Shown here: piece by piece, positions 23,983-33,702 of the stretch
How the letters are laid out: every line of letters begins with the position of its first letter
Numbering within the stretch: position 1 is the stretch's first letter
Origin: G963665495 sp963677785
GTDB lineage: Bacteria; Desulfobacterota; Desulfovibrionia; Desulfovibrionales; Desulfovibrionaceae
Length of the DNA: 64,000 nt
Assembly: GCA_963677785.2 (NCBI GenBank)
Contig: CAXXDH010000003.1
Coordinates: forward strand, 2,604,001-2,668,000
Reading direction: 5' to 3'
Translations under genes and position numbers: made by a program
Notes under the pieces: model-generated
The model's database searches: none
What the model saw: only the letters and a program-made list of their open reading frames with translations
Told to the model about the DNA's origin: nothing

Positions 23983-25926
23983 ATGCAGCACAACGAACCA
24001 GAGACACCCGCGCCTCGCTCCGGACATGTGAAGCTTCTGCGCGAGTTGGAGAGCCTGCGCGCCCGGATCCGGGAACTGGAGTCCAACAAAACCCTCTATG
24101 CCGGTTGCAACTGCTTTCAAAGCAGCACCCTGTTGCCTGTCGGTCAGGATATCGGCAGTTATCAGTTGGATTTCCATGATATTTTCAATGTTGAAGCCAT
24201 TCAGGCCATTCAGGATGCCTTTGCCGCGGCCACCAATGTGGCTTCCATCATCACCGATGTGGAGGGCCGCCCCATAACCCGTCCCAGCCGGTTCTGCCGG
24301 CTGTGCCAGCAGGTGGTCCGCAGGACTCCCAAAGGTCTGGCCAACTGTATCCGTTCCGACGCCTCGTTCGGTTCCAAGGACCCTCTGAAACCCATGCTGC
24401 GTCCTTGTCTGAGCAGCGGTCTCTGGGACGGCGGCACGAGCATTTATGTGGGGGACCGTCATGTTGCCAACTGGGTGGTGGGGCAGGTACGCATTTCCTT
24501 GGGTGATGAAGATCTGATGCGCAGGTATGCGGAGGAAATCGGCGTTGACGATAAAATTTACATGGAAGCCCTGGCCGAGGTGCCCATAACCACGTACGAG
24601 CAGTTCTACAATATCTGCCAGGCCTTGTGCCTGATAGCCAACCAGATTTCCACTCTGGCCCAGCAGAACTATTTGCAGGCTCAGGCCATCGAACTCCGGC
24701 GGCAGGCCGAACAGGCCCTGCGCGAAAGCGAAGAACGGTTCCGCCAGTTTTCCGAAGCCACGTTCGAGGGCATTTTCATTCAAAAGGACGGCGTGGTCAT
24801 GGACGTGAACACGGCCGGGCGTACGCTTGCGGGCTCCCCCCAGGAGCAGATCGTCGGCCAGGTCATGGACAAGCTGATTGTACCCATCGATATGCGGCTG
24901 GCGGATGTTTCCATTGACGACAGCGATCCGGACGCCTTCCTTGCCGAACTGGTTCGCGGGGACGGCGACAGGCGCATCTGTGAAATCCGCGAACGCGATA
25001 TCGTGTTTCAGGGCAGCCCGGCCAGCGTAATCGTGGTCCGGGACATTACCGAGCGCGTGCGTTCCCAGCGGGAGGCCAAGGAAAAACAGGAACAGCTGAT
25101 TCAGGCGGACAAAATGGTCTCTTTGGGCGTGCTGGTGGCCGGCATGGCCCACGAGATCAACAATCCCAACAGTTTCATGACGCTGAACCTGCCGCTGCTC
25201 CAGGACATCTGGAACGACATCTCGCCTGTTCTGGAAGAGTATTATCAGGAAAACGGCGATTTTCTGGCCGGCGGGCTGGAGTATTCTGAACTCCGCTCCA
25301 TGATGCCCGACCTGCTCGCCCGGATGCACGAAGGCGCCACCCGCATCCGGGGAATTGTGGGCAGTCTGAAGAATTTTTCACGCCGTGCGCCCGATGAATT
25401 CAAATGGGACATCGACATCAACGAAGTGGTACGCACTTCGCTCGAACTGGTGGGCAACATGGTGGCCAAAAGCACCAATCGTTTTGAAACACAGTTGCCC
25501 GAGGGCTTGCCCACGGTAACGGCCAATCCGCAGAAGATTTCCCAGGTGTTGATCAACCTGGTGGTAAACGCCTGCGAGGCCCTGACCAATCGCGAGCAGG
25601 CGATTCTGGTGCAGAGTTTTCATAATCGCATCAGAAACGAGGTGGTGGTGCGCGTACGCGATGAAGGAAACGGGATCTCCCAGCATATCCAATCCAAGAT
25701 CATGGATCCTTTTTTTACCACCAAACGCGAAGTCGGCGGCACGGGTCTTGGCTTGTCCGTTTCCTCGGCCATTGTCGAGGAGCATGGAGGCTCGCTGAAA
25801 TTCAATTCCCGGCCGGGCTGCGGCACCATTGTGGATCTTTGTTTGCCGGCTTCCGGCGCGGATGGCGCGGAACTTCGCAGCAAACTGGCCGTGGCGCTGA
25901 ATGGAATCGCCAATGACGAGGAATAA
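23983..25926 (+). CDS. PocR-domain PAS sensor histidine kinase
   Basis: A 647-aa soluble kinase. After a short coiled coil (about 15-40) comes a PocR ligand-sensing domain (about 50-215): DIFNVEAIQAIQDAFAA, ASIITDVEGRPITRPSRFC, then Cys-containing RLCQQVV and GLANCIRSD, ending in GTSIYVGDRHVANWVVGQ. A PAS domain (about 225-345) and a HisKA/HATPase module follow, with His390 in AGMAHEINNPN, N-box NLVVNACEAL and GGTGLGLSV. PocR domains were first seen in the propanediol-utilisation activator and bind small diols or similar metabolites, matching a diol-dehydratase-like enzyme next door. The start at 23983 follows GGCGGAG; the TTG at 23908 is less likely. Its stop overlaps the next gene. Confidence 0.9.
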   Translation: MQHNEPETPAPRSGHVKLLRELESLRARIRELESNKTLYAGCNCFQSSTLLPVGQDIGSYQLDFHDIFNVEAIQAIQDAFAAATNVASIITDVEGRPITRPSRFCRLCQQVVRRTPKGLANCIRSDASFGSKDPLKPMLRPCLSSGLWDGGTSIYVGDRHVANWVVGQVRISLGDEDLMRRYAEEIGVDDKIYMEALAEVPITTYEQFYNICQALCLIANQISTLAQQNYLQAQAIELRRQAEQALRESEERFRQFSEATFEGIFIQKDGVVMDVNTAGRTLAGSPQEQIVGQVMDKLIVPIDMRLADVSIDDSDPDAFLAELVRGDGDRRICEIRERDIVFQGSPASVIVVRDITERVRSQREAKEKQEQLIQADKMVSLGVLVAGMAHEINNPNSFMTLNLPLLQDIWNDISPVLEEYYQENGDFLAGGLEYSELRSMMPDLLARMHEGATRIRGIVGSLKNFSRRAPDEFKWDIDINEVVRTSLELVGNMVAKSTNRFETQLPEGLPTVTANPQKISQVLINLVVNACEALTNREQAILVQSFHNRIRNEVVVRVRDEGNGISQHIQSKIMDPFFTTKREVGGTGLGLSVSSAIVEEHGGSLKFNSRPGCGTIVDLCLPASGADGAELRSKLAVALNGIANDEE

Positions 25927-27455
25927 TGCAGGCAACACAGCCAGGGACGGCGGCAATCGGTGCCGCCCCCCTGGCGGAGCGACCAGCTATGACGAACATC
26001 AAAGGAACGGACTTTTCAGAAACGGCCGTGGCGCCGCAGCAAGTCAAAAAGCGTACTTCTCCGAGATATCCGGTGCTGCTGGTCGACGACGAGGAATCCT
26101 GGCTGCGCAGTTTTCAGGGCGCTCTGCGCGCTGCAGGCGTGGACAACGTGGTGACTCTGTCCGACAGCCGCCGGGTTCTGGAGACGCTTGACTCCGAGCC
26201 GTTCTGCGCCGTGGCAGTGGATCTGATGATGCCCCACATCAGCGGCGAGGAGCTGATACCCAGGATTCTGGCAGAGCATCCGGATCTGCCCGTGCTGGTC
26301 ATTTCCGGATTGAGCCAGATCAAGACCGCGGTAAACTGCCTGCGCCTGGGAGCCTTCGACTTCATCGTCAAGACCGAATCCCGCAATACGCTCATCGGCG
26401 GCATCAAGCACGCCATTGAGATCTTCGAGCTCAAGCGCGAAAATCTCAGCCTGCGCCACCGGTTGTTTCGGGAAGAGCTGGATCATCCGGAGCATTTTTC
26501 CGAGATCGTCACCGCGGACAAAAACATGCGCACGGTCTTTCATTATGTCGAGGCCATTGCCGAAACCGCCTGGCCCGTATTGGTCACCGGAGAAAGCGGC
26601 GTAGGCAAGGAGCTCATTGCTCGGGCCATTCACCGGGCGAGCCTGCGGCCCGGGCAGTTCGTGGCCGTGAACATGGCGGGGCTGGACGACAACATGGTGG
26701 CGGATACGCTTTTCGGCCATAAAAAAGGGGCGTTTACCGGTGCGAGCCAGGCCCGTACCGGGTTGGTGGAGGCCGCACGGGACGGGACGCTGTTTCTGGA
26801 TGAAATCGGCGACCTGAGCGCGGAATCTCAGAAAAAGCTGCTGCGCCTGCTTCAGGAGGGCGAATACGCGCCCCTGGGCTCGGACATGCTGCGCAAGTCC
26901 ACGGCGCGGATAGTGGCCGCCACCCACCGGGATCTGGGCGCACTGCAGGAAAGCGGCGCATTCCGGCGCGATCTGTACTTCCGGCTGCGCGGGCATATGC
27001 TTACGCTGCCGCCCCTGCGCGAACGGATGGGTGACTTGCCTCTGCTGATTGTTTCCTTTGCCGAAGAAGCCGTGCAGGAGCTCGGCATGGAGCTTAAGAT
27101 TGATGTTCCAGGCATTGCGGCGTTGCTCAGCCAGTATGATTTTCCCGGCAATATCCGCGAACTGCGTCTGTTGATTCACGATGCGGCCCGGATGGCGGGC
27201 AGCGGCAGGTTCGGTCCGGAAACCTTCCAGCTGGTAGGCCATTTTGAGTTGAACCCGAAAAAGCAGCAGGACGAGATCCCGCATAAAACCGCTTTGTTGG
27301 ATTTCGGCCCCCGGCTGCCCTCCCTGAAACAGGCGCGCGTGCTGCTGATCGAAGAGGCCCTGCGCCGTACGGGCAACAACCAGTCCCTGGCCGCGCAGCT
27401 CATCGGCGTTTCCCGGCAGGCCATCAACAAGTATTTGCAGTCCCGGTCCGAGTAG
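25926..27455 (+). CDS. Sigma-54-dependent response regulator, NtrC type
   Basis: A 509-aa activator. The receiver (about 45-165) has VLLVDDE, phospho-Asp99 in VAVDLMMP, Ser in VLVISG and Lys in DFIVK. The AAA+ domain (about 195-425) has Walker A TGESGVGKE, the sigma-54 contact loop KKGAFTGA, Walker B GTLFLDEIGD and the arginine finger region FRRDLYFRL. A Fis-type HTH ends the protein (NNQSLAAQLIGVSRQAINKY). The ATG overlaps the kinase stop by one base (TAATG), so the two are translationally coupled. An in-frame ATG at 25989 is an alternative start. The adjacent divergent GRE operon with a sigma-54-like promoter is its likely target. Confidence 0.93.
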   Translation: MQATQPGTAAIGAAPLAERPAMTNIKGTDFSETAVAPQQVKKRTSPRYPVLLVDDEESWLRSFQGALRAAGVDNVVTLSDSRRVLETLDSEPFCAVAVDLMMPHISGEELIPRILAEHPDLPVLVISGLSQIKTAVNCLRLGAFDFIVKTESRNTLIGGIKHAIEIFELKRENLSLRHRLFREELDHPEHFSEIVTADKNMRTVFHYVEAIAETAWPVLVTGESGVGKELIARAIHRASLRPGQFVAVNMAGLDDNMVADTLFGHKKGAFTGASQARTGLVEAARDGTLFLDEIGDLSAESQKKLLRLLQEGEYAPLGSDMLRKSTARIVAATHRDLGALQESGAFRRDLYFRLRGHMLTLPPLRERMGDLPLLIVSFAEEAVQELGMELKIDVPGIAALLSQYDFPGNIRELRLLIHDAARMAGSGRFGPETFQLVGHFELNPKKQQDEIPHKTALLDFGPRLPSLKQARVLLIEEALRRTGNNQSLAAQLIGVSRQAINKYLQSRSE

Positions 27456-27486
27456 CAGCTGCGTCCCGGAGGCCGGGAGGGTATTT

Positions 27487-28782
27487 CTACAGCGATTGCG
27501 TGGCGGAGATTGTCGCCTCCGATTCTTCGGAAGCTTCCGCCTGCTGGGGGACGCTTACGGGAAAGGCGTATTGCTTTTTCGTGCTTCGGCGTCGGGATCG
27601 TTTTGCGGATTTCCATGCATTCAGCCGCCGGCGCATGAAAACCAGCGCATTCGTCCCCAGAAACACTGCAAAGGGAAGAGTGAAGGCGAACCCTATTCTT
27701 GGCGTCGGGTTGGAAATGACCGTCCAGACAACGGGCGCCATGACAATAAAAAGAGTTGCTGCAAGCAGCAGCATGTCTTTATTTTTCTGCCAGACGGCGA
27801 CGACGAAGCCAACCACCAGGGCCAGCCACACAAACACGCTCATATGGTCCAGCGGGTAACTCAGGTAGCTTTTTTTCAATCCCAACAGGATGCGGGGCAG
27901 CATATCCCCCAAGGTGTGGTAGCTGACATAGTCCTGGAATGTGAATACCAGATCCGCATCATGGGCCAGGTCGTAGTTGTCCTCCCACAGAAAATTCGTC
28001 AGATACCCGTGGTAGAGAGGATCACCGAAAAAATAGACTCTGGGGCCCCAGCTCGGCAGACTGAACAAGAGAAACGCGCCGCAACTCGCCAATAAAACGC
28101 CCGTCAGTCTTTTTTTATTCTGCAGGATATCATGCCCGTGCTTTTTTTTCAGGAACGCCAGGCGCAGCATGACAACCACAAGAAAAGCTCCGTACAAGAA
28201 AAAACCATTGGGGCGTACGCCTTGTGCAATGCCGCAGATTGCGGAAAGCAGCAGCAGGTCAATAGTCTTGAATGATTTCAGGTAGGAGAGAAAAAAGTAG
28301 ATCGCGGCAACGATGCAAGCGATGAACATTCCTTCTGTCAACAATCCGTATGTTACGTTGAACAGAGTGAATTTATTGAACAAGAGCAAAGCAACAGCGA
28401 AAAACGCCGCCACATTGTCATCGTAGAGTTTTTTTACGGCAAGGAATGCAAATACTCCCGCCAGGCAGAAAAAAAAGATATTGACCGTACCGAGGGCGTA
28501 CAAGTTTTCTCCAAAAAAATACAGCGGAACAGCCAAGGTTGCAGCATAAAGGATTTCCCGATGCGGATAGCGGGTGATGTAATGGAAGTGAAAGTTCCCG
28601 GAGATGAGCTCTTTAGCCCCATTCAGGAAATGCATCGAGTCTTCCGAAACAAAATGCTTCTGGGCTTCAGGACTGTTGAATTCGACGTTTAAGGTATAAA
28701 AACTCAAGATAACAAAAGACAAAAACAAGCAGCTTAATACTATGAAACTGAGTCGGGCTTTTGGTTTTTCAAATACAAACAT
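27487..28782 (-). CDS. GT-C-type membrane glycosyltransferase-like protein
   Basis: A 431-aa protein with about ten membrane helices and an architecture like the ArnT/PMT (GT39-like) group. The first periplasmic loop, VEFNSPEAQKHFVSEDSMHF, has acidic residues where these enzymes hold the catalytic Asp. A second loop, FGDPLYHGYLTNFLWEDNYD, follows helix eight. The C-terminal tail is cytoplasmic, basic (RRRLNAWKSAKRSRRRSTKK) then acidic-Ser rich. Such enzymes move sugars from polyprenyl-phosphate carriers onto lipids, glycans or proteins. It is A/T-richer than its neighbours and stands alone, convergent with the sigma-54 regulator gene. A ribosome binding site is not obvious. The substrate is unknown. 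Confidence 0.7.
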   Translation of the reverse strand: MFVFEKPKARLSFIVLSCLFLSFVILSFYTLNVEFNSPEAQKHFVSEDSMHFLNGAKELISGNFHFHYITRYPHREILYAATLAVPLYFFGENLYALGTVNIFFFCLAGVFAFLAVKKLYDDNVAAFFAVALLLFNKFTLFNVTYGLLTEGMFIACIVAAIYFFLSYLKSFKTIDLLLLSAICGIAQGVRPNGFFLYGAFLVVVMLRLAFLKKKHGHDILQNKKRLTGVLLASCGAFLLFSLPSWGPRVYFFGDPLYHGYLTNFLWEDNYDLAHDADLVFTFQDYVSYHTLGDMLPRILLGLKKSYLSYPLDHMSVFVWLALVVGFVVAVWQKNKDMLLLAATLFIVMAPVVWTVISNPTPRIGFAFTLPFAVFLGTNALVFMRRRLNAWKSAKRSRRRSTKKQYAFPVSVPQQAEASEESEATISATQSL

Positions 28783-29284
28783 ACGGTCACTTTGTTGCTG
28801 GTGGCTTTCCCGCGAATTGAACGCAGAATAGTGGCTACGAGTTGCTTATCGTTGCTGGCCAATAAACAATTATTACTCAGAGCAGCAAGTTTGCAACGAT
28901 CATGCAATGAGTTGCAAGGAGCGGGCTGTCAGGTGTTTTTTCCTTCCATTCATATCCTTGGGGGAGCAGCAGAAAAAAGACAAACCGGATTGGCGGTGCT
29001 TGAGTCATAGACGCTGCTGAAGCAGCATAGGATACAAGGGACTAAAGGGCAATAAATGAAATCTTACCGAAAAAATTTGTAGTATCTCAAAAGTAATGGA
29101 AATTATGCTGGTTACAAGTTGATACGATCTGGCGTGTTTAACTGGCGCAAGCCTCTTTTGATCGGCTGTGTTATCTCCCACGATCCTGTCATCGAATTGT
29201 TGATTTTCCCTGTTGAAAGAACCTGGAATTTTGGTCTACAACTTCAAAAGGGGCATACAACCGATTAAATCCTCAGGAGGGGTA
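28783..29284. other. Intergenic stretch, no supported gene
   Basis: About 500 bases between two divergent genes. A 72-codon frame at 28792-29010 lacks a ribosome binding site and family resemblance. The TCAGGAGGGG ribosome binding site of the next gene is at 29272-29281. I see no strong promoter or RNA element. Confidence 0.5.
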
Positions 29285-30424
29285 ATGTTTGAAAATATCG
29301 ATATCGTGGCAATGCTGAAGACTGTCTGGCTGCAAGGATATCAAGGTGTCGCACTGCACCAGCTGCTGCTTGCGCTTGCCGTGGTGCTGGCCTTTGCCGT
29401 CTTGCGCAAAGTGCTGGCAGGTATTCTGCTCTGGTTCCTCAAGCCACCGATCAGAAAATTCTGGCCGGACTTTACGGATGAGATCGCGCGGTTGCTCGCC
29501 GGGCCGTTGCAGTTTTTGTTTGTCATCTTTGGCCTGTATTTCGCTGTGGTCATGCTCCAGATCAAAGGAAACCTGCAAGTGGTGGTGCTCAAGCTGCTGC
29601 AGACCATGATCGTGATTTTCTTTTTCTGGATGTTTCTGCGCCTTGTCAAACCTGTGGCCCGCGTACTGCATCGCCTGGACAACGTGCTGACCGAAGCCAT
29701 GGTGGACTGGATCATCCGGGCCATTCGTTTTTTTCTGATATTTCTGGGTACCGCCACGGTTTTGGAATATTGGGGCATTAAAGTCGGCCCCATTCTGGCC
29801 GGTTTTGGTTTGTTGAGTGTCGCCGTTGCCCTGGGCGCGCAGGATCTGTTCAAGAATCTCATTTCCGGTATTCTGGTCATCATGGAGCGCCGTTTTCGCG
29901 TGGGCGACTGGATCCTGGTGGACGGCGTGGTGGAAGGTACGGTGGAAAAGATCGGTTTCCGTTCCACGCTGGTGCGCCGGTTCGACAAGGCGCCGGTTTA
30001 TGTACCCAATGCGCGGCTGGCGGACAACGCGGTAACCAATTTCAGTGAAATGACCCACAGGCGGATTTCCTGGGTCATCGGCATCGAGTACCGCGCCACG
30101 GTGCCGCAGTTGCGTGCGATCCGCGAACAGATCGAAGCCTATCTGCAGGCCAACGAGGGCATTGCCAAACCGCCAGAAGTGGGGCTTTTTGTCTACATTG
30201 ACAAGTTCAGCGATTCGTCTATCGATATCTGGTTGAATTGCTTTACAACGACTACGAATATGCTGGAATTCATGGATATCAAGGAAGAGCTCGCCTGCAA
30301 GGTCAAAGAAATCGTTGAAGGCGCCGGATGCGGCTTTGCTTTTCCGAGTCAATCAGTCTATATAGAGTCAATGCCAAGCGATAGGCCCGAGACATTCACG
30401 CCTCCTGGTATGAATCAAGACTGA
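29285..30424 (+). CDS. MscS-family mechanosensitive channel
   Basis: A 379-aa inner-membrane channel that opens under membrane tension. Four hydrophobic helices precede the pore helix and beta domain signature GLLSVAVALGAQDLFKNL (TM3, Gly/Ala-rich) and the following MERRFRVGDWILVDG, VEGTVEKIGFRSTLVRR and YVPNARLADNAVTNFSE. The alpha/beta C-terminal domain ends about residue 365. The start at 29285 is backed by AGGAGGGG; the frame opens further upstream at 29213 without a ribosome binding site. A strong terminator follows, so it is monocistronic. Confidence 0.95.
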   Translation: MFENIDIVAMLKTVWLQGYQGVALHQLLLALAVVLAFAVLRKVLAGILLWFLKPPIRKFWPDFTDEIARLLAGPLQFLFVIFGLYFAVVMLQIKGNLQVVVLKLLQTMIVIFFFWMFLRLVKPVARVLHRLDNVLTEAMVDWIIRAIRFFLIFLGTATVLEYWGIKVGPILAGFGLLSVAVALGAQDLFKNLISGILVIMERRFRVGDWILVDGVVEGTVEKIGFRSTLVRRFDKAPVYVPNARLADNAVTNFSEMTHRRISWVIGIEYRATVPQLRAIREQIEAYLQANEGIAKPPEVGLFVYIDKFSDSSIDIWLNCFTTTTNMLEFMDIKEELACKVKEIVEGAGCGFAFPSQSVYIESMPSDRPETFTPPGMNQD

Positions 30425-30445
30425 TTGCCATGCCGGTATCGTTTT

Positions 30446-30476
30446 CGCCCGCCTGAACGTCTTGCTCAGGCGGGCG
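30446..30476 (+). terminator. Intrinsic terminator after mscS-like gene
   Basis: CGCCCGCCTGA, loop of 9, TCAGGCGGGCG, then ATTTTGT. It starts 22 bases after the stop. Confidence 0.85.
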
Positions 30477-30548
30477 ATTTTGTATGGTTGTATTCCGGTA
30501 GCGCCCTGCTAGCTTTGTTTGTTTTTTCAATCAATGGAAGGTTTGGCC

Positions 30549-33500
30549 ATGTTCGGAAAAAAAGTCAGTTTTCGCGTCAGTTTGACCACGCTTGTCCTTT
30601 TCATCGTCCTCACGCTTTCCGTACTGTTCATCTGGAACGGCCAGCGCGAAAGCACCAGAGCCGCGAAAATCATGGCCAACCAGTTGTTCAACTGCACCAC
30701 GGAAGGGCTTGTGCAACGGACCGCCAGGATGCTGGACGCCGCCAAAAGCCTGGTTGATCTGGGAGCCAGCGCCTCAGGGCTGGACGGTCTGGTGCAACAG
30801 GGCGATACCAACCCGCATGTCCTGAATCTCCTGTGCGATATGCTGGACCGCTATGAATACTTTTTTTCCATCTATTTCGGCTATGAGACGGGCGATTTCA
30901 TCCAACTCATGGCCTTGAGAAGCGCCACGTTGCGAAAACTCTACAACGCACCGGAAAACACCTCGTTCCTGCTGCGGATGATTTATGTCTATCGGGGGCG
31001 AAAACGGACCAAATGGGTTTTTCTGAATGCCGACGGCAAACCCATTTTAGACCGTAGCGCCGACAACACCACGTATGATCCGCGGAAGCGCCCCTGGTAC
31101 CAGCAGGCTATGGAGACCAAGGGCCCCATTTTTACCCAGCCCTATGTTTTTCATTCGTCAGGCCAGCCCGGCATTACCTGCGCCGAAAGGCTGGAATTGA
31201 AAAACGGTGTTTTTGGCGTGGATCTCGCCCTGACCTACTTTTCCCAGTTTCTGCGGGATCAACCCATTTCTGAAAATGGGACGGTTTTTTTCCTGAACTT
31301 CGCTCACCAGGTGCTGGCCCATGCCAAGGAAACCGTGGTTACCACAGCTCGCAGCAAGGAAGATGAATTGAAGCTGCAACGTACGGAGACCTTCAATGAT
31401 CCGGTCGTACGTCAGATCGGCGAGGACATGCGTTCTCCTTCTTTTGCCTACAACACGCCCATGGAACGCGAGGTGGAGGGCGAGCCCTATCTGCTCAGCG
31501 TCTACAACGTGGGTTCGCGCCTGGGCATGGAGCTGCTCATAGCCGTGGGCTCGCCATTGAGTGATTTTACCGGCCATGTGGCGCGTATGCAGCGTAACAA
31601 TCTGTATTTCGCCTTCGGCATCATGCTGGTTGTCTTGCCTCTGGTGTTGTATCTTTCGCAGAGGATCTCGCGCTCGTTGACCATTATGGGCAAAGACGCC
31701 GACAAGGTGCGGCAGTTTGATTTTTCCGAAAGCGCCCCCCTCAATAGCCATATCCTGGAAATCGATTCGCTGAGCAAGGCCTTTGATCTTATGAAAACCA
31801 CGCTGCACGAGTACATGGACGAGCTCATGGATACGCAGCGCAAATTGCAGCAGCTCGTGGATCAGGGGGTTTTGCTGGCGTCCGAACAGGATCTCGAACA
31901 ACTTATGAGCCTGACCCTGGAGGCCGCCCAGTATCTGACCAATGCCGAAGGCGGCATTGTGTATATCAAAGAAGGCGAGCAGATGCGTATCCGGCACGCG
32001 CGCCTGGGCACTCTGTCCTTACCCATGGAACAAATCAGCGCGAATGCTTCCCCAGACGCCCTGTCGTTGCCGTACGGAGACTCCATGGCCTCCAAACAAG
32101 CGGATGTACTTTATCCGGTGCTGGCTCTTGGGAAAACCGTGGTGTTGCAATCAAACGCGCGTATCCGGGAAACAGGCCTGGCCTTGCTGTCGGAGCTTTG
32201 TCCGCAGGCGGAAGTAACGGAAAATTCCGTAATTCTTGTGCCGTTGCGGACGCGACAGGGGTCTGTCCTGGGTGTGTTGCAGCTGATCAACGCGCATGAT
32301 CCCGATTCGGGGGAGGCCATCCATTTTCACAGCGGGCTTGCCGCGTTTGTCGAATCCCTGGCCGCGCAGACCGCCGTGGCGCTGGACAACAAATATCTGG
32401 TGGATGCGCTCAAAGAACTTCTGGACTCGGTGGTGAAGCTCATTGCAGGCGCCATCGACGCCAAATCCCCCTATACGGGCGGGCATTGTTCGCGTGTGCC
32501 GGAAATCGCCTTCATGCTGGCCCGGGCGGCCACGGATGCCGATTTCGGCCCCTTCAAGAATTTTGCCTTTACCACGGAAGACCAATGGCGCGAGTTCTAT
32601 ATCGCGGCCTGGCTGCATGATTGCGGCAAAGTCACCACGCCCGAATACGTTGTGGACAAAGCCACCAAGCTTGAGGCGCTCTACAACAGGGTACATGAAA
32701 TTCGTACGCGCTTCGAGGTGCTTTGGCGGGATGCGGAAATCCTCTACTACCAGAAGCTGCTCCAGGGCGATGGGGACGAAGCCTCCTTACGCGCCGAGCT
32801 GGACGCCGCCAGGGAGCGTATCCGGGATGAATGGGCCTTTGTGGCCGCATGCAATGTGGGCGGCGAATTCATGACCGACGAACGGATCGAACGTATCAAG
32901 GAGATTGCGGACCGCACCTGGGTACGCCATCTGGACGACGGGCTCGGACTTTCGCAGGAGGAAGAATCCCTGCGTGCTTCGTTGGATGCGGTGGAGCTGC
33001 CGGTCACGGAAAAATTGCTTGCGGACAAGCCCCAGCACCTGATCAAGCGCCGCCGCGACCGTTCCGCGAACGGACGCGACCGCTTCAAAATGGACGTCCC
33101 TGAGCTGCGCAACAACATGGGCGAAGTCTACAACCTGTGCATCCGCAAAGGAACGCTCACGGACGAGGAGCGTTTCAAGATCCAGGAGCACATTATCCAG
33201 ACTATTCTCATGCTGGAAAAACTACCTTTCCCGGAGAATCTGAGGCGCGTGCCGGAGTTTGCCGGCGCGCACCACGAAACCATGGACGGCGCGGGCTACC
33301 CGCGCGGACTGCACAAGGACGAGATGTCCTTGCCGGCCAGAATGATGGCCGTGGCGGATATTTTCGAGGCCCTGACCGCTGCGGATCGCCCCTACAACCG
33401 TCCGAAGCCCCTCGGACTGGTGCTCAAGATCATGAGCCGGATGCGCGACGACGCGCACATTGACCCGGATGTCTTCGACCTGTTGCTCACCAGCGGCATG

Positions 33501-33614
33501 TATCTGGAATACGCCGAAAAATTCATGAAACCCGAGCAGATCGAAAAGGTGGACATCCTGCCTCTGCTCAGTGAACAGGGACGGGCCGCGCGTATTGGCG
33601 GGCAGCTTTCGTAG
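30549..33614 (+). CDS. Cache-HAMP-GAF-HD-GYP signalling protein
   Basis: A 1021-aa membrane protein, probably a cyclic-di-GMP phosphodiesterase. Order: TM helix (about 10-30), periplasmic double-Cache sensor (about 35-340, hallmark YDPRKRPWYQQA), second TM (about 350-368), HAMP (about 370-425), GAF (about 435-610), HD-GYP (about 615-1000). The HD part is in WLHDCGKVTTPEYVVDK and the GYP part in GAHHETMDGAGYPRGL. Between them lies an extra helical block of some 170 residues rich in Glu/Arg, with an ERIKEIADRTWV segment, not found in the classical compact domain. The start at 30549 follows GGAAGG by 7 bases. No GGDEF domain is present. The gene is followed by its own 88-base gap before the TPR gene. 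Confidence 0.92.
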   Translation: MFGKKVSFRVSLTTLVLFIVLTLSVLFIWNGQRESTRAAKIMANQLFNCTTEGLVQRTARMLDAAKSLVDLGASASGLDGLVQQGDTNPHVLNLLCDMLDRYEYFFSIYFGYETGDFIQLMALRSATLRKLYNAPENTSFLLRMIYVYRGRKRTKWVFLNADGKPILDRSADNTTYDPRKRPWYQQAMETKGPIFTQPYVFHSSGQPGITCAERLELKNGVFGVDLALTYFSQFLRDQPISENGTVFFLNFAHQVLAHAKETVVTTARSKEDELKLQRTETFNDPVVRQIGEDMRSPSFAYNTPMEREVEGEPYLLSVYNVGSRLGMELLIAVGSPLSDFTGHVARMQRNNLYFAFGIMLVVLPLVLYLSQRISRSLTIMGKDADKVRQFDFSESAPLNSHILEIDSLSKAFDLMKTTLHEYMDELMDTQRKLQQLVDQGVLLASEQDLEQLMSLTLEAAQYLTNAEGGIVYIKEGEQMRIRHARLGTLSLPMEQISANASPDALSLPYGDSMASKQADVLYPVLALGKTVVLQSNARIRETGLALLSELCPQAEVTENSVILVPLRTRQGSVLGVLQLINAHDPDSGEAIHFHSGLAAFVESLAAQTAVALDNKYLVDALKELLDSVVKLIAGAIDAKSPYTGGHCSRVPEIAFMLARAATDADFGPFKNFAFTTEDQWREFYIAAWLHDCGKVTTPEYVVDKATKLEALYNRVHEIRTRFEVLWRDAEILYYQKLLQGDGDEASLRAELDAARERIRDEWAFVAACNVGGEFMTDERIERIKEIADRTWVRHLDDGLGLSQEEESLRASLDAVELPVTEKLLADKPQHLIKRRRDRSANGRDRFKMDVPELRNNMGEVYNLCIRKGTLTDEERFKIQEHIIQTILMLEKLPFPENLRRVPEFAGAHHETMDGAGYPRGLHKDEMSLPARMMAVADIFEALTAADRPYNRPKPLGLVLKIMSRMRDDAHIDPDVFDLLLTSGMYLEYAEKFMKPEQIEKVDILPLLSEQGRAARIGGQLS

Positions 33615-33702
33615 CCGGGCGATTGCCTGGCGTTTTCTCTGAGATGCTTTTCTGGTATGCCATGGGTATGCTTTAAAAAAATTACAATACAAAAGGAATG
33701 CT

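Noticed and set aside
28792..29010. 72-codon plus-strand frame between the GT-C gene and mscS
   Set aside because: No ribosome binding site or recognisable motif.
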